Part shown: in pieces, positions 1 through 9,179 of the stretch | Numbering within the stretch: position 1 is the stretch's first letter | Layout: the number at the start of each line of letters is the position of its first letter | DNA from: Sphingomonas turrisvirgatae | GTDB lineage: Bacteria; Pseudomonadota; Alphaproteobacteria; Sphingomonadales; Sphingomonadaceae | Reading direction: 5' to 3' | Length of the DNA: 49,861 nucleotides | NCBI RefSeq assembly: GCF_001721295.1 | Contig: NZ_MDDS01000023.1 | Coordinates: 1-49,861, forward strand | Made by a program: the position numbers and the translations under genes | Notes under the pieces: generated by a model | The model's database searches: none | Told to the model about the DNA's origin: nothing | The model's input: the letters and a program-made list of their open reading frames with translations, nothing else

Positions 1-50
1 CTGAAGCTGTAGAACAGCGCTTCCTGCGCCACCGCCCGCTCACCCATCAT
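1..50 (-). CDS. Transposase, IS1182-like, N-terminal fragment cut by the window edge
   Basis: Reading leftward from a double ATG at 50-45, the frame stays open to the window edge and gives MMGERAVAQEALFYSFS. This resembles the opening of IS1182/IS5-type DDE transposases, which typically begin with a QEALFY(E/S)FS-like stretch before a histidine-rich dimerisation region. Only about 16 residues are visible, so the catalytic DDE residues cannot be checked. The location beside broken genes (229-1756) fits an insertion sequence. A longer start cannot be excluded because the frame continues upstream past a TTG. Family assignment is by memory of the motif and is tentative. Confidence 0.45.
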   Translation of the reverse strand, partial: MMGERAVAQEALFYSF

Positions 51-228
51 CAGCCCGTCTCCGCTCAACCGCGAAAACTGAATCAGACCCTCAGCACGAC
101 TTCAAGACCGAGTTTTTCAACGGAATAAGGGCGCAAAGCCGCCGCACGGAAAGCTGTCGGCCGGCATTTGCAAGCCACGGTCGTATAGGATGTGCTTCAG
201 CGGTCCTGGGATCGCTTCGTGCCTAGAT
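51..228. other. Non-coding stretch, probable IS terminal region
   Basis: No convincing gene is seen between the transposase start and the esterase remnant. The segment near 111-125 (GAGTTTTTCAACGGAATAAG) resembles the T-rich ends of IS1182/IS5-like elements, which often carry a TTTTTCAACA-type tip. It may mark the outer end of the insertion sequence, but the other end lies outside the window, so the inverted repeat cannot be paired. Confidence 0.25.
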
Positions 229-474
229 TTATATCGGCTCAGGCAGCGAGATCCGCCAGAAGGCCGCCTCTGCGCCTTCGACGCCGAAATCATTGTCATT
301 CACCAGCAGGATTTCGGAGGGCGACAGCAGCACCATGCCTTCTAGATCCGCAGACAGCTCCGGGTGGTCGTCACTCGATAGGATCAGCTGCTTCGGCAGC
401 GCTGCGAAGACAAGGCGATCGGGCGACGCGCTGAGCTTCTCGAGCGTTGGACGTGTGTCTTGATCGAGGTGAGC
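229..474 (-). pseudogene. C-terminal remnant of a phytase-like esterase (PF13449-type)
   Basis: On the minus strand, one frame ending at a TAA (229-231) reads ...LPKQLILSSDDHPELSADLEG... and then LLVNDNDFGVEGAEAAFWRI before the stop. The LEGM...VNDNDFG pattern resembles the C-terminal end of the 'esterase-like activity of phytase' family, whose members are normally several hundred residues long and secreted. Only about 80 residues survive and no start codon belongs to them. The frame merges near 465-480 with the coding sequence of an M48 peptidase in a different frame, so this is the tail of a deleted gene. Family identity is moderately sure; the loss of the N-terminus is directly visible. 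Confidence 0.6.
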
Positions 475-947
475 CGGGTCAGGCGCTCCGATCCAGTCGC
501 GCTGACGGCGATGACGCCGAGCGTCCGCCAGATCGAACGCTGCTGCTGCCGCTGCGCATGCCGCGCCGTGATGTGGCCGAGCTCATGGCCGAGCACAGAC
601 GCCAGCTCCGCTTCGCTGGTGACGATGGCCAACAGTCCGCGCGTCACGTAAATATAGCAGCCCGGCACCGCGAAGGCGTTGACCACATCGCTGTTGACCA
701 AGGTGAAGGTACATTGGCCGGCAGCGTCGGCAACCCGTTTGCCCACAGCACGAACATAGCGGGCTCCGTCCCCCGCATATGCGCCGCCGAACTCCGCAAG
801 CAATTGCGGATGCGCCTCCTCGCCATAGGCGCGGTCCGCGTCGGAGATACGGATAACCTCGTCCGTGTCGGCGCCGCCACAGCCAGCCATCAGGCATGCG
901 AGCGGCAGAGCAGCGAGCCACCACCGCCTCCTCCTCGAACGTACCAT
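384..947 (-). pseudogene. Truncated M48-family metallopeptidase lipoprotein
   Basis: The product starts with a basic N-terminus, a hydrophobic stretch and a lipobox ending at Cys23 (LMAGC), so export and lipid attachment are predicted. Residues 121-125 are HELGH, the zinc-binding HExxH motif of M48 peptidases (BepA/Oma1-like envelope quality control). M48 proteins of this type usually run on for hundreds of residues and carry a downstream EYEAD motif supplying the third zinc ligand. Here recognisable similarity stops around residue 158 (SERLTRL) and the frame runs into unrelated sequence until a stop at 384. That sequence belongs, in another frame, to a phytase-like gene. The zinc site is therefore incomplete and the gene is probably dead. 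Confidence 0.75.
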
Positions 948-969
948 TAGCCCGCAGCCTTGTCAGAGA

Positions 970-1756
970 TCATCTGCCGACAACCTGTCGCGCCAGACCG
1001 TCAGCAGGCGCATCATGCAGCACTCTGAAGCGCGCTTCGACCAAACTGAACAGACCAAAGCAGAACAGTCCTGCTGCGATCACGATATCGACCGGGCTGT
1101 TCAGCCAAGACAGGGCTTCCTCCATACCGCCCGCTTCGCCCGCATTCGCGTGCAGGCCGGCGCCGACCACGAAATCGCCGGTGATCGCAAAGACGATCCC
1201 GCGCGCGGCGTAGCCGGCCCCTCCGCTCCATCGCACCCAGGACTGGCGCGCGATATTCGGGGCCAGATGACGTAGAAATCCAGCCTTCCAGGCCTTGATC
1301 AGCTGCACGACCGCCAGCAAGATCAGCAGGCATCCGCCCAGCATCAAGAGGAGCGTGCCGCCGGGTTAACGCCATCGCCCGTTCGGCACTTTGCTGCGAG
1401 CCTTTACCATCTGATGGAAGACCGCGGATCAGGCTGATTGCCTGCCACGTCAGCAGCAAATGAATCGCGCCGCTTAGTCCAGCGCCCAGTCGTTCGGCGA
1501 GACCCCGTCGATCGTTCCCGTGTTGTTCAATGTTGAACGCCGCATCGCAAAGACGCCAGATGCCATAGCTGAAGAGTCCTGCCGCCATGACGATCAGCAA
1601 TATGCGTCCGCCCCGGCCAGCCAGATATTCCAGCGCACCGGCCGGGTCTTCGGCCCGCCCGGTACCGATGACGAGCAGTCCAATGACAAGGTACAATAGC
1701 CCGCGGGCGGCAAAGCCTATGCGCGTGAGCATGGTCATCTTGTCGCTGACACGCAT
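970..1756 (-). pseudogene. DUF1206 membrane protein broken by a frameshift
   Basis: The first frame, from ATG 1756 preceded by a GGGAGGA ribosome site, encodes FAARGLLYLVIGLLVIGTG-type sequence and runs well to about residue 125. Near 1350-1375 the coherent sequence jumps to a second frame that ends at 970 and contains GYAARGIVFAITG and further membrane segments. Together they give the three repeats of paired transmembrane helices that define DUF1206, a family of unknown function. A one-base loss or gain in the G/C-rich run around 1355-1370 would explain the shift. It could be a true mutation or a sequencing error. The neighbouring M48/esterase wreck makes real decay plausible. Confidence 0.75.
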
Positions 1757-2295
1757 AACATCCTCCCGATCATCTTCGCAGACCGTTTTGGACGCGCGTT
1801 GGTTCCCTAAGATCCCGGCCAGCGCACTCGTACCGATGAATGATACGCGCCCTGTCGCGGCAAGACGCTGGACAGCGGATGGGGTATAAGTGGCAGCTCG
1901 ACTCTATACTCTTGTTCTTACGGTCGCCGGCTTACTGATTGCCCTAGGCGCCGAGTTGCCGCTCGGGCTCATTCTGTGGATCGTGTGTATCGCGCTCGGC
2001 GCGGCGGTCTTCCTGCTGCCGCAAGCACGCTCAGCCCTCATCAGGAAGGGGTGCAAAGCGATGACCGCTTTCGGGTTCGGTCACGAGGCGGTCAAACGGC
2101 AGCAGATATGGCGCAAAGCGGCCATGCGAGTTACACGCACCGCCGCACAATCCCCTCGACTTCACTTACGAACCAAGCATTGGTGCTGTTGTGAGACGCA
2201 GCCGGCAGTGACCGACTGCATGCCCTGACCGGTTGACCGGCGGGGCGCTGGGTGGTGGGAACGGCGCTGTGCCGCTCCGCTGATGGAGACCACCC
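1757..2295. other. Sparse region between the DUF1206 remnant and the recombinase module
   Basis: About 540 bp without a gene I can assign. It holds one doubtful plus-strand frame (1890-2228, listed separately). The last 70 bp before 2296 contain a short inverted repeat (CCGGTTGACCGG at 2229-2240) and lead into the DUF3489 gene. The left border of the recombinase element probably lies somewhere between 2060 and 2290, where the hydrophobic coding sense of the small frame fades, but no attachment repeat is visible. Confidence 0.4.
1890..2228 (+). CDS. Doubtful small membrane protein, possibly truncated
   Basis: From a GTG at 1890, preceded by GGATGGGG, the first 50 residues are coherent and hydrophobic, with two likely transmembrane segments (about residues 5-22 and 25-43) followed by a basic stretch. 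After about residue 60 the composition becomes rich in Arg, Cys, Thr and His and looks like translated non-coding DNA. One reading is a small two-helix membrane protein whose original end was replaced when the downstream recombinase module arrived. The alternative is a chance frame. No family is recognised. Confidence 0.25.
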   Translation: MAARLYTLVLTVAGLLIALGAELPLGLILWIVCIALGAAVFLLPQARSALIRKGCKAMTAFGFGHEAVKRQQIWRKAAMRVTRTAAQSPRLHLRTKHWCCCETQPAVTDCMP

Positions 2296-2802
2296 ATGAA
2301 GCTCAACGACACGCACCTGATCCTGCTCACCACCGCCTCGCAGCGCGATAACGGCAGCTTGATCCCCCTGCCAGAGTCGCTCGAAGACGGTGACCGCGTG
2401 CGCAAGGCGATTGCTGCCCTGCTCTGCAATCGCATGGTCGAAGAAGGTGAAGTGGCAGTCGCCGCCGATGCATGGCGCCAGGATGTGGACAAACATATTG
2501 GCATTCGCATCACTGCTGCTGGACGCGTGGCAATCGGCCTCGAGGTCGGCCAAGCCATCGCGCCGGGTGCCGGTGGCAACGTCGTTGAACAGACCGAGCC
2601 TGCAGCTCGACAGACCAAGTCGCACCAGGTGCTTAGCCTGCTGCGTCGAGAAGGAGGCGCCACGCTGGACGAGCTGATCACGGCGACCGGCTGGCTGCCG
2701 CACACAACGCGCGCCGCGCTGACCGGCCTACGCAAAAAAGGTCATGCCGTCGAGAAGGGCAAACGCGGTGAGGTCACCTGCTGGCTGGTGAAAGCAGCCT
2801 GA
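2296..2802 (+). CDS. DUF3489 domain protein
   Basis: A 168-residue cytoplasmic protein. The N-terminal third (MKLNDTHLILLTTASQRDNG) and the C-terminal helix-turn-helix-like segment, ATLDELITATGWLPHTTRAA at about 120-140 followed by an L-x-GLRKKGH stretch, are hallmarks of DUF3489. The C-terminal part looks like a winged-helix DNA-binding fold, so a regulatory or recombination-accessory role is inferred; no experiment defines it to my knowledge. GGAGA lies just upstream of the ATG. Two bases separate its stop from the DUF2924 start, and the three genes up to the serine recombinase look like one transcript. This trio is a recurrent module in alphaproteobacterial mobile regions. Confidence 0.85.
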   Translation: MKLNDTHLILLTTASQRDNGSLIPLPESLEDGDRVRKAIAALLCNRMVEEGEVAVAADAWRQDVDKHIGIRITAAGRVAIGLEVGQAIAPGAGGNVVEQTEPAARQTKSHQVLSLLRREGGATLDELITATGWLPHTTRAALTGLRKKGHAVEKGKRGEVTCWLVKAA

Positions 2803-2804
2803 GT

Positions 2805-3240
2805 ATGATCAAGCTCGATCAGCAACTGGCTGCGCTGGCGACGATGTCGTCAGCGCAGCTGCGCGCCGAATGGATGCGGGTCTATCGCACCCCCGCCCCT
2901 CCCCTTACCGCCGACCTGCTCGCGCGCGGCATCGCGTGGCGGCTGCAGGAACGCGCGCATGGCGGACTGACCAAAGCGCATCTGCGCGAGTTGCGGCGCC
3001 ACAAGGAGCGGCTGGATGCATCGGGAAGTATAAGCACCAACGTCAACGCCGGGCGCATCAAGCCCGGCAGTCGCATTGTGCGCGAGTGGGGCGGCACCAC
3101 GCACCACGTGTTGGTGCTGGACGCCAGCTATCATTATCAGGATCGCAGCTACACCTCGCTGACCCAGATCGCGCGCGAAATCACCGGCGCGCACTGGTCC
3201 GGGCCTCGGTTCTTCGGCTTGCGCAAGCGAGGTTCAGCCA

Positions 3241-3248
<8 letters not shown>
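2805..3248 (+). CDS. DUF2924 domain protein
   Basis: A 147-residue soluble protein. The C-terminal half carries the family signature: an IKPGSRIVREWGG stretch, a THHVLVLD strand, SLTQIAREITGAHWSGPRFF and a basic end. The N-terminal half is helical and rich in Arg and Leu. The function of DUF2924 is unknown; the family is nearly always found beside serine recombinases and DUF3489, suggesting a recombination accessory or DNA-binding factor (inference). Its stop overlaps the recombinase start by 8 bases (3241-3248), so translational coupling is likely. The protein appears complete. Confidence 0.87.
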
Positions 3249-4917
<1,669 letters not shown>

Positions 4918-5173
4918 GGGCCGCACTTTCCAGGACAGTGTTAGCCGGGCCGGGAGCTTCACACCCGGCCCAACTCGTTTCCAGCCACGCCAAAAATTTC
5001 GGGGCCACTTTTCTTAGCCTGAGAGATATCGGCGACCTTCAAAGCGCTATATGTGGGTCTGCGGAGTCTCTTGCATACGAGCCGCGTACAGCGCACAAAT
5101 AAGTACCTGCAATCGGGCTATATTAGGCGCGGTCCGCGTGAAGCCCAGAGAACTCGCTACTGGCCCGCGTTAG
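4918..5173. other. Intergenic stretch between recombinase and tRNA-Arg, candidate attachment region
   Basis: No gene is seen. Base composition is visibly more AT-rich around 4980-5110 than in the core genes to the right, consistent with foreign origin. It carries one strong hairpin (listed separately). If the module integrated at this locus, a crossover site should lie here, next to the tRNA 3' end. No copy of the tRNA 3' end was found in positions 1-2300, so no flanking direct repeat can be claimed. Confidence 0.4.
4947..4971 (+). terminator. Hairpin after the recombinase gene, terminator-like
   Basis: GGGCCGGG at 4947-4954 pairs perfectly with CCCGGCCC at 4964-4971 across a nine-base loop. 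It starts 30 bp past the recombinase stop. The downstream bases are not T-rich (AACTCGTTT), so it is a weak intrinsic terminator at best; it could instead be a recombination-site arm. Confidence 0.45.
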
Positions 5174-5250
5174 TGGTGCACCCGACTGGATTCGAACCAG
5201 TGGCCCCCAGATTAGGAATCTGATGCTCTATCCTGCTGAGCTACGGGTGC
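5174..5250 (-). tRNA. tRNA-Arg, anticodon CCT
   Basis: The minus-strand sequence folds as a full 77-nt tRNA including an encoded CCA. The acceptor stem GCACCCG pairs with CGGGTGC, the D stem is GCTC/GAGC, the anticodon stem encloses TTCCTAA with CCT at 5216-5214, and the T arm is ACTGG-TTCGAAT-CCAGT. CCT reads the rare Arg codon AGG. The 3' end faces the serine-recombinase region, a usual arrangement for integration next to tRNA genes, although serine recombinases do not always use them. Confidence 0.97.
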
Positions 5251-5312
5251 GCGGAGCCGGAGTTACGCCTTGCCCGCAAGCCGGTCAATCGCGCGCCGGC
5301 GGGGGCGGCAGG

Positions 5313-5750
5313 TCAATTGCACTGATCGGGCGGCACCACGGGCAGCGGCAGCGGCGCGACCGGCACGCCTTCCTCGATCAGCGCCTTGGCCTCGGCGATG
5401 CTCGTCTGGCCGTGGATCGGCGCGTGCGGCTCATCGCCCAGGTGCATTGCGCGCGCCTTGTCGGCAAAGGCCATCCCGACATGGGTCGAGCCTTCCAGCA
5501 TCCGGGCCTGCGCCTGCGCCAGCGCGGCCAGCAGCGCCTTGGGGTCGGGCTTGCCGCCTGCCGCCGGTTCGGTGCGAGAATTTCCCTTGGCCGCGACATT
5601 GGGGGCCATCACGGCCTTTTCGATCGCGCTGTCGCCGCACATCGGGCAGGCGATCAGCGCCCGTTTGCGCTGGCTCTGGTAATCGGCGCTCGATCCGAAC
5701 CATGCTTCGAACACATGGCCGGTGCCGCATTTGAGATCGAAGACGATCAT
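5313..5750 (-). CDS. DUF1178 family protein
   Basis: A 145-residue soluble protein beginning MIVFDLKCGTGHVFEAWF. The N-terminal KCGTGHVFE and the later CPMCGD segment (about residues 36-41) give three cysteines and a histidine that could bind zinc, which is the recognised feature of DUF1178. The function is unknown. The middle region is Ala/Pro-rich and probably disordered. The ATG at 5750 was chosen because the family starts with MI(V/R)F(D/A)L and because it overlaps the upstream amidase stop by four bases (ATGA), indicating an operon grxC-amidase-DUF1178. Upstream in-frame codons encode unrelated antisense-like residues. Confidence 0.9.
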   Translation of the reverse strand: MIVFDLKCGTGHVFEAWFGSSADYQSQRKRALIACPMCGDSAIEKAVMAPNVAAKGNSRTEPAAGGKPDPKALLAALAQAQARMLEGSTHVGMAFADKARAMHLGDEPHAPIHGQTSIAEAKALIEEGVPVAPLPLPVVPPDQCN

Positions 5751-6571
5751 GCCGGCGCAACCTCCGGGATGGCGCGGCGATGATCGATTGCGGGCACGCG
5801 GCTGCGCACCTCGGCGACCCGGGCGGGGTCGATCTCGACCAGGCCTAGCCCCGCATTTTTGCCCATGTCGAGCAGCACGTCGCCCCACGGATCGACGGCG
5901 AGGCTGTGGCCATAAGTGGCGCGCCCGTCTTCATGCTCGCCGGTCTGGGCTGCGGCGATCACATGCACCCCGGCCTCGATCGCACGCGCGCGCAGCAGCA
6001 CGTGCCAGTGCGCCGCGCCGGTCGGTCGGGTGAAGGCGGCCGGAACGCTCAGCAGCGTCGCGCCGGCATCGGTGAGCCGGGCGAACAAGTCGGGGAAGCG
6101 CAGGTCGTAGCAGATCGACAGGCCAAGCACGCCGAGCGGTGTCGCGACGGTCGCCGCGCCGGTACCAGGGGCATAGGCATCGGATTCGCGCCAGCGTTTG
6201 CCGCTCGGCAGGTCGACGTCGAACAAATGGAGCTTGTCGTAGCGCGCGCGAACCTCGCCGGCATTGTCGATCACGAAGCCGCGGTTGACGAAGCGGCCAT
6301 CCGCTGCGCCGCGCAGCGCCAGCGACCCCAGATGAACCCAGATGCCGTGCCTGGCCGCCGCGTCGCGCACGCTGGCCAGCACGGAGTCGCGATCCTCGGC
6401 AACGATGTTGGCCGCGCCGCGTCGACGGTCCCGGTCGAGCAGGCCCGACATTTCGGGCGTGAACAGCATCGCCGCGCCCTCCCCCGCTGCCGCCGCGATG
6501 CCATCGCTCAGCACGCGCGCATTGGCGAGCGGGTCGATGCCGCTCGTCATCTGGAGGATCGCGGCCTTCAT
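5747..6571 (-). CDS. Carbon-nitrogen hydrolase (nitrilase superfamily, Nit1/Nit2-like amidase)
   Basis: A 274-residue cytoplasmic amidase. The nitrilase catalytic triad is visible as Glu40 (TPEMSG), Lys113 (YDKLHLFDVD) and Cys154 (ICYDLRFPDL). The DVDLPSGKRWRESD stretch is typical of Nit1/YafV-like deaminated-glutathione or omega-amidase proteins, so hydrolysis of deaminated glutathione is a plausible role by family. Its position directly after glutaredoxin 3, overlapping by four bases, suits a glutathione-repair job. The start at 6571 (MKAAILQMTSG) matches the family; a longer frame upstream is just the shadow of the grxC gene. Confidence 0.92.
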   Translation of the reverse strand: MKAAILQMTSGIDPLANARVLSDGIAAAAGEGAAMLFTPEMSGLLDRDRRRGAANIVAEDRDSVLASVRDAAARHGIWVHLGSLALRGAADGRFVNRGFVIDNAGEVRARYDKLHLFDVDLPSGKRWRESDAYAPGTGAATVATPLGVLGLSICYDLRFPDLFARLTDAGATLLSVPAAFTRPTGAAHWHVLLRARAIEAGVHVIAAAQTGEHEDGRATYGHSLAVDPWGDVLLDMGKNAGLGLVEIDPARVAEVRSRVPAIDHRRAIPEVAPA

Positions 6572-6825
6572 GGATTCAGGAGCGGATCCAGCTTGCCGGC
6601 ACGCTCGAGCGCCGCAAGGTCGTCCGAACCGCCGATATGCGATCCGTCGATGAAGATCTGTGGCACCGTGGTGCGGCCCGGCGCGCGCTCGAGCATCTCG
6701 GTCCGCTTGGGCCCGCCCATCGTGATGTCGAATTCCTCGTAGTCGACGCCCTTGCTGTCGAGCAGCGCCTTGGCCCGCGCGCAATAGCCGCAGAATGCCT
6801 TGGTATAGATTTCGATCTTGGCCAT
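6568..6825 (-). CDS. grxC: Glutaredoxin 3
   Basis: An 85-residue thioredoxin-fold protein that uses glutathione to reduce disulfides and mixed disulfides in the cytosol. The dithiol active site is C12-G-Y-C15 in MAKIEIYTKAFCGYC, the TVPQIFIDG cis-proline loop is at about 53-61, and HIGGSDDLAALE is the glutathione-binding end. Length matches bacterial GrxC. An AGGAG-like site sits just upstream of the ATG. The gene opens a three-gene overlapping operon with the nitrilase-like amidase and DUF1178, and follows comF with a 30-bp gap. Confidence 0.96.
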   Translation of the reverse strand: MAKIEIYTKAFCGYCARAKALLDSKGVDYEEFDITMGGPKRTEMLERAPGRTTVPQIFIDGSHIGGSDDLAALERAGKLDPLLNP

Positions 6826-6855
6826 GATGCCTCCTGAAATGGGCCGGAGCCCCTG

Positions 6856-7584
6856 TCAATCAAGCGCGTCGCTGTCGATCACCCGCGCCCAGCATAGGAT
6901 CGTCACCTGCCTCGCGCCTGCACGCTTGAGCAGCCGGACGCAGGCATCGGTGGTCGCGCCGCTGGTGTAGATGTCGTCCACCAACACAACCGACCGGCCC
7001 TTCACCCGTTCCTTCGCGCCCGGCGCCAACGCGAACGCGCCGGCCACTGCCCTTGCCCGCCCTTTGGGGCCAAGCCCGCGCAGCACCGGAGTCGCTTTCA
7101 CGCGCCGCAGCAAGTCCAGCTCCGCCGGCACGCCGCGCATGGCGCTCAGACCACGCGCGATCAGCGCCGCCTGGTTGAACCCCCGGCCCCAGATGCGCCA
7201 GCGATGCAGCGGTACCGGCACCAGCAGCTGCGCATCGGCCGGCAGGTGTCGCGCCATCATCCGCGCGGCAGTGACCGCGTGCGATGTGCGGCCGCCATAT
7301 TTGAGGCGCAGCGCCAATGTGCGCGCCGCCGGGCCATAGGCCACCGCCGCGCGCACGCCATCATGCGCCGGCGGATCGGCCAGGCAAGCACCACATTGCG
7401 CAGCGGGGCCGCGATCGTGATCGAACGGCAAGTTGCACGTCGCGCACCATGGCGGCGCGATCATCCGCAACCCGCCCCAGCAACCGGCGCAGAAGCGATG
7501 ATCGGCATCGACCACCTCGCCACATCCCGGGCAGCGCGGCGGCAGCGCCAGTGCGACGAGCCTCAGCACGGACTTGCTCAGCAT
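6856..7584 (-). CDS. comF: ComF family protein (phosphoribosyltransferase fold)
   Basis: A 242-residue cytoplasmic protein. The N-terminus carries a double zinc-ribbon-like pattern, CPGCG...FCAGCW at about 18-40 and CATCN...CGACL further on. The C-terminus holds the PRPP-binding motif VVLVDDIYTSGATT (about 200-213). ComF supports DNA uptake in naturally competent bacteria; in alphaproteobacteria its role is often untested. The start at 7584 (MLSKSVLRL) fits the family length; a much longer in-frame extension to 8505 is antisense to the methyltransferase gene and is rejected. The gene is divergent from that methyltransferase with a 63-bp gap, and probably cotranscribed with grxC. Confidence 0.93.
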   Translation of the reverse strand: MLSKSVLRLVALALPPRCPGCGEVVDADHRFCAGCWGGLRMIAPPWCATCNLPFDHDRGPAAQCGACLADPPAHDGVRAAVAYGPAARTLALRLKYGGRTSHAVTAARMMARHLPADAQLLVPVPLHRWRIWGRGFNQAALIARGLSAMRGVPAELDLLRRVKATPVLRGLGPKGRARAVAGAFALAPGAKERVKGRSVVLVDDIYTSGATTDACVRLLKRAGARQVTILCWARVIDSDALD

Positions 7585-7647
7585 GGAATTGGCGATACCC
7601 CCACAACGATCTTGTCGCTCGCCTGTCCGCAGGGCACAAGCCGCCGC

Positions 7648-8499
7648 GTGACCGCGCCCGACAGCTTCGCCCCCGAGATCTTCGACCGCGCTCGCCGCCG
7701 GGCGCGCCGCGACCGCGCCGCCCCGCGCTTTGCCGACTTCGCGTTCCTGCGCGAGTGGATGGTCGAGGGGATCGCCGAACGGCTCGATGCGGTGCGCCGC
7801 GATTTCGGTGACGTGCTCGAGCTTGGCAGCTTCGCAGGCGGCTTCGTCGCGCCGCCCGGCGCGCGGGTCACGCGGATCGATGCGGGCGCGCGGTTCGCGG
7901 CGCTGACCGGCGGGCTGCAGGGCGAAGAGGATCAGCCGCACTTTCCCGACGCAAGCTTCGACCTCATCGTCTCGGCAGGCGTGCTGGATACGGTCAACGA
8001 CCTGCCCGGCGCGCTGGCGCTGGCGCGGCGGGCATTGCGGCCGGACGGGCTGTTCCTGGGCGCGTTCCTGGGCGGCAGCACGCTGGCGACGCTGCGCGCC
8101 GTGCTGCTGGAAGCCGAGGCCGACCGGCCGGCGGCTCGCGTCCACCCGCAAATCGACGTGCGCGCGGCCGGCGACCTGCTGGTTCGCGCGGGCTTCGCGC
8201 TGCCGGTCGCCGATGTCGAGACGTTGACGGTGCGTTATGCCAGCCTGTTCGATCTGGTGCGCGACCTGCGCGGCATGGCCGCTACCAGCCTGCTGCCCGG
8301 CACGCCGCCGCTGACGCGCGACACGATCGCCCGCGCCGCCGCGCTGTTCGCGCAGCGCGCGGATGCGGAGGGCCGCACCAGCGAGAAATTCGACGCGATC
8401 TTCGTCACCGGATGGGCGCCCGATCCATCGCAGCCCAAACCGGCGCGGCGCGGATCGGCCACCGCTTCGCTGACCGAGGCATTGAAGCCCAAGCCATAG
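7648..8499 (+). CDS. SAM-dependent methyltransferase-fold protein, NDUFAF5/BioC-like
   Basis: A 283-residue class I methyltransferase fold. The opening APEIFDRARRRARRDRAA is the characteristic N-terminal helix of the NDUFAF5 group, followed by a SAM-site-like LELGSFAGG (about 56-64) and FDLIVSAGVL (about 107-116). Human NDUFAF5 hydroxylates an arginine of complex I subunit NDUFS7, and bacterial members next to comF and grxC are widespread in alphaproteobacteria; a complex I assembly role here is inferred. The GTG at 7648 was chosen because it directly precedes the conserved FDR helix; a TTG at 7612 is an alternative. It is divergent from comF. Confidence 0.85.
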   Translation: MTAPDSFAPEIFDRARRRARRDRAAPRFADFAFLREWMVEGIAERLDAVRRDFGDVLELGSFAGGFVAPPGARVTRIDAGARFAALTGGLQGEEDQPHFPDASFDLIVSAGVLDTVNDLPGALALARRALRPDGLFLGAFLGGSTLATLRAVLLEAEADRPAARVHPQIDVRAAGDLLVRAGFALPVADVETLTVRYASLFDLVRDLRGMAATSLLPGTPPLTRDTIARAAALFAQRADAEGRTSEKFDAIFVTGWAPDPSQPKPARRGSATASLTEALKPKP

Positions 8500-8509
8500 G
8501 GTCAAGACC

Positions 8510-8932
8510 CTAGACCAGCTTTTCGAGCAATCCGATCAGCGGTTCGTCGGCGGGCGGCATCGCAAGCTCGCGCAAGCCGGCCGGGATCACCCACCGCAAC
8601 GCGGTCGCATGGCGCGCCTCTGGCACGCCGGCCCAGTCGCGCACCTGATACAGCAGCAACAACAGATGCCGTTCGCCCAGCGCCTCGCTGGCGAACGCGG
8701 CAGGTGTCAGCGCAGCGTCGCGCACGGTGATCCCCAGTTCCTCGCCCAGTTCGCGGCACAGCGCGGCCTCGGGCGTTTCACCCGGGTCGAGCTTCCCGCC
8801 CGGGAATTCCCACAGGCCGGCCATCGGCTTGCCCGGCGGGCGGCGCTGCACCAGCACGCGGCCCTCCGCATCGATCAGCGCGGCGGCAACCACGATCAAC
8901 GGTGTCGGATTGGGGGACGAATCGATAGTCAT
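8510..8932 (-). CDS. mutT: 8-oxo-dGTP diphosphatase, MutT-type Nudix hydrolase
   Basis: A 140-residue Nudix hydrolase that should cleanse oxidised dGTP from the nucleotide pool. The complete Nudix box spans residues 46-68, G46-x5-E52-x7-R60-E61-L-x-E64-E65-x-G67, and is preceded by LVQRRPPGKPMAGLWEFPGG, typical of MutT. The C-terminal LRWVIPAGL matches the MutT dGTP-binding end. It converges with the NDUFAF5-like gene (10 bp between stops) and is divergent from the first Flp pilin. Complete and normal in length. Confidence 0.94.
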   Translation of the reverse strand: MTIDSSPNPTPLIVVAAALIDAEGRVLVQRRPPGKPMAGLWEFPGGKLDPGETPEAALCRELGEELGITVRDAALTPAAFASEALGERHLLLLLYQVRDWAGVPEARHATALRWVIPAGLRELAMPPADEPLIGLLEKLV

Positions 8933-8996
8933 CTCGACACTTCGTTAACGCTCCAGCCGCTACGGCTGATAGCCTTGTTTCCGGGAGTATGGCGGC

Positions 8997-9179
8997 ATGC
9001 GACGCCTTGGTGGGCATTTCGAACGACTGGTTCGCGACCGCAAGGGCGCGACCGCGGTCGAATATGGCTTCATCCTGGCGCTCATTGTCATCGCGATCAT
9101 CGCCAGCATCCAGGGCCTGGCCGGCGCGACGACCGGCATGTGGAACAACGTGACCGACAAGGTGCAGAAGGCCGGCTGA
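8997..9179 (+). CDS. Flp family type IVb pilin, copy 1
   Basis: A 60-residue prepilin. A basic N-terminus ending in RDRKGATAVEYGFILALI shows the Flp processing site: cleavage is expected after the Gly of KGAT, leaving Glu five residues into the mature pilin, followed by a single hydrophobic helix. Flp subunits form tight-adherence (Tad) pili in the periplasm/outside. Compared with copy 2 the leader is longer (HFERLVRDRKG) and the C-terminus differs. No cpa/tad assembly genes are in this window. The ATG at 8997 has GGGAG about ten bases upstream; an earlier ATG at 8989 is out of frame. Confidence 0.9.
   Translation: MRRLGGHFERLVRDRKGATAVEYGFILALIVIAIIASIQGLAGATTGMWNNVTDKVQKAG

Noticed and set aside
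4918..5173. A tmRNA or fragment of it after the recombinase
   Set aside because: No acceptor-like half, resume codon or tag reading frame could be found; only an unrelated GC-rich hairpin is present.
5174..5250. Duplicate of the tRNA 3' end as left attachment site
   Set aside because: No copy of the T-arm/acceptor sequence was found by eye between 1 and 2300, so no att pair is claimed.
7204..7647. N-terminal extension of the NDUFAF5-like methyltransferase
   Set aside because: The extension is antisense to comF and unlike the family; the GTG at 7648 sits directly before the conserved helix.
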